Shown here piece by piece: positions 13,873 to 15,243 of a DNA stretch of 15,243 nt (its first letter is position 1; each line of letters opens with the position of its first letter). Position numbers and translations under genes: made by a program. The notes below the pieces were generated by a model. The model saw only the letters and a program-made list of their open reading frames with translations. It was not told the DNA's origin and searched no databases. This DNA is from JAIEPW01 sp964406035 (GTDB taxonomy: Bacteria > Acidobacteriota > Terriglobia > Bryobacterales > Bryobacteraceae). Where the stretch lies: the NCBI GenBank assembly GCA_964406035.1, contig CAYOQB010000126.1, positions 1 through 15,243 on the forward strand, read 5' to 3'.

Positions 13873-14442
13873 TTAGCGCAGTTCTTCCAGCGCGTGCGTC
13901 AGAGTGTCGACGAAGTTCTCGCCTTCCTCGGTCCATACCCGGCGCGTCCGGTACTCCAGGCTCTGGTCCAGGTCATGCGCCAGGTGCAGAACGCTGCGAA
14001 CGTTGCTCTGCACAATCCGCGCGCTGCCTTCCACCCCTGGCAGCGGCAGAAACAACGAATCCGGCCCCAGCTCCACGCGCAGATGGTCCCCCAGCGGATT
14101 GTCGAACGCCGGACCGAAGCACGCCAGCGTCACCGGCGAGGGCTCCAGCTTCCATTCGTCCTCGTATTGCCATAGATCCCACCAGGTTTCCAACTGATAG
14201 CTGACGTCTTCGTTGGCGAACTCGGCGGCGTACGACATCACCAGCTCCGGATCCGGGGGTGACGCCAGCAGCCGCTCGATCAGCGGCGGCTCGACCGCCT
14301 CCAGCGCATAGCCCCGCAGCACGGATGTCTTGCGAGCCAGGGGCGAGAACGGAAACTTCGCCATGATCTTGGCGAACTGCCGTAACACGTTGTCCCCTTC
14401 GTGACGCCGCAGCCAGTAGGACAGGTAAAGCTGGTCCGCCAT
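13873..14442 (-). CDS. Conserved-looking protein of unknown function
   Basis: This 189-aa soluble protein has no signal peptide or membrane segment. It is rich in Trp, Tyr and acidic residues (ETWWDLWQYEDEWKLEPSPV near 84-103), with a helical N-terminal third (LYLSYWLRRHEGDNVLRQFAKIM) and a mixed C-terminal part (GDHLRVELGPDSLFLPLPG, then DTLTHALEELR). I do not recognise a family. The ATG at 14442 follows the TAG of the upstream aminotransferase after one base (TAGCATG), a typical coupling arrangement, so the two are probably one operon. The acidic, aromatic composition and codon use fit a real coding region, and the overlapping frames look like shadows. Confidence 0.7.
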   Translation of the reverse strand: MADQLYLSYWLRRHEGDNVLRQFAKIMAKFPFSPLARKTSVLRGYALEAVEPPLIERLLASPPDPELVMSYAAEFANEDVSYQLETWWDLWQYEDEWKLEPSPVTLACFGPAFDNPLGDHLRVELGPDSLFLPLPGVEGSARIVQSNVRSVLHLAHDLDQSLEYRTRRVWTEEGENFVDTLTHALEELR

Positions 14443-14443
14443 G

Positions 14444-15243
14444 CTACGAAACCACCGCTTTCAGGGCGCGCACGGCGCGATCCAGGTCTTCCATCGTGTT
14501 GTAGATGTGCGGCGAAAAGCGCAGCCCGTGCGCCGGACCCGAGGCCGTGGACGAAATCGCCAGGCGATGCCGCTTCCATAAGGCATCGTAGTGCGACCGC
14601 ACGTTCGCCTCCCCCGTGGAAAGCTTGATTACACCCGCGGACAGCTCCGGCTCGCGATTGGTCCAGACCTTTACCGGAAGCTCCCGCACGCGATCCTGGA
14701 ACGCTCGCGCCAGCGCCAGCACGCGAGCTTCGACGTTCGCCACGCCGGCGAGCTCCAGGAAATCCGCCGCGGCCTCGATGCCGGCCAGCCGCGCATCGTC
14801 GCGCTGCCCCAGGTTTTCGAGCCTCCGGGCGCCCTTCAGATCGTCCTTCCAGCCGGCGGTGACAATCGAGGGCCACACCTCGGCGACGCGATCCTTGCGC
14901 ACGAACAGCACACCCGCCTCCAGCGGTCCCATCATCCACTTGTGGGTGCTCGTCGCGTAGGAATCGCACTGCATCGCGGACAGGTTCACGTTCAGCGCGC
15001 CGAAGCTCTGCGCTCCGTCGACATGCACCCAGATGTTCCTGCGCCGCGCGATCTCGCCGATTTCTCGCACCGGCATCCGCAATCCGGTCACGTTGGTGAC
15101 GTGCGTCAACCCCACCACGCGGGTGCGCGGCGTGAACGCCTTCGCGTATTGATCCACGATCTGATCCACGCTCCGCGCCGGGAAGCTGACCGGCAGCGCC
15201 CGCACCACCCAGCCATGCCGCCGCGCGCGCACGGTCCAGGCTC
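14444..15243 (-). CDS. Class V PLP-dependent aminotransferase (N-terminus outside the window)
   Basis: About 266 codons are visible, and the frame stays open to the right edge, where the partial AWTVRARRHGW resembles the 'W…RA.R.G' segment that lies about 130 residues into this family. A GTG at 15232 is probably internal, not the start. The cofactor motifs are clear: HVDGAQSFGA, whose Asp contacts the pyridine nitrogen, and STHKWMMGP, whose Lys (codon 14939-14941) would form the Schiff base with PLP. The C-terminus contains SPHIYNTMEDLDRAVRAL, typical of the cysteine desulfurase/isopenicillin-N-epimerase-like branch. No distinguishing substrate residue or catalytic desulfurase Cys is evident, so the reaction (transamination, racemisation or C-S lyase) is not assigned. 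It is coupled to the unknown gene downstream. Confidence 0.88.
   Translation of the reverse strand, partial: AWTVRARRHGWVVRALPVSFPARSVDQIVDQYAKAFTPRTRVVGLTHVTNVTGLRMPVREIGEIARRRNIWVHVDGAQSFGALNVNLSAMQCDSYATSTHKWMMGPLEAGVLFVRKDRVAEVWPSIVTAGWKDDLKGARRLENLGQRDDARLAGIEAAADFLELAGVANVEARVLALARAFQDRVRELPVKVWTNREPELSAGVIKLSTGEANVRSHYDALWKRHRLAISSTASGPAHGLRFSPHIYNTMEDLDRAVRALKAVVS

Noticed and set aside
1..15243. Mobile element, CRISPR, tRNA or rRNA
   Set aside because: I saw no transposase or integrase motifs, no regularly spaced repeats and no tRNA-like cloverleaf sequence. The tandem copper genes look like vertical duplication.

Overview
The window is GC-rich and closely packed, and it reads as chromosome from a free-living Gram-negative heterotroph. 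The best guess is an acidobacterium of the Solibacter/Bryobacter type. That guess rests on family composition (secreted amidohydrolases, cytochrome c–copper monooxygenase fusions, a DUF4139 protein, a large outer-membrane barrel, flagella) and not on any phylogenetic marker. I see no rRNA, tRNA, CRISPR array, insertion sequence or phage gene.

Layout. (1) 1-1309, plus strand: the last codons of an unidentified gene, then a secreted amidohydrolase-fold protein that has lost most of its metal ligands. (2) 1290-4663, minus strand: a flagellar operon in the order flgM, flgN-like, flgK, flgL, then a small membrane protein whose 3' end overlaps the amidohydrolase. A sigma-28-like promoter sits about 20 nt upstream of the flgM start region. 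(3) 4664-5027: a 364-bp divergent control region; its half nearest the plus-strand genes is AT-rich and carries repeated TTACA-type motifs. (4) 5028-9870, plus strand: the centrepiece, three tandem paralogues, each a signal peptide, an N-terminal c-type haem domain (CxxCH plus a conserved MPPW) and a two-domain type II copper monooxygenase of the PHM/DBM fold with all expected copper ligands. A fourth gene keeps the haem domain but only a remnant of the monooxygenase C-terminal domain, with the copper motif HMH apparently replaced by KKL. (5) 9972-11987, minus strand: a secreted DUF4139 protein with a C-terminal coiled coil. (6) 12148-13871, plus strand: a predicted outer-membrane beta-barrel followed closely by a stand-alone response-regulator receiver domain. 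(7) 13873-15243, minus strand: a class V PLP aminotransferase, running off the window edge, and a tightly coupled gene of unknown function.

How the parts may work together. In the flagellar block, FlgM would hold sigma-28 until hook completion, the FlgN-like protein would chaperone FlgK and FlgL, and FlgK/FlgL form the hook-filament junction. In the copper block, the fused haem domain is a plausible built-in electron donor replacing the ascorbate used by animal PHM and DBM. The fourth, copper-less protein could be an electron carrier or accessory subunit. Substrates are unknown and cannot be read from the sequence. The gradient from intact copies to a copper-less copy within one array, and the strong hairpin between copies two and three, are the most notable observations here.
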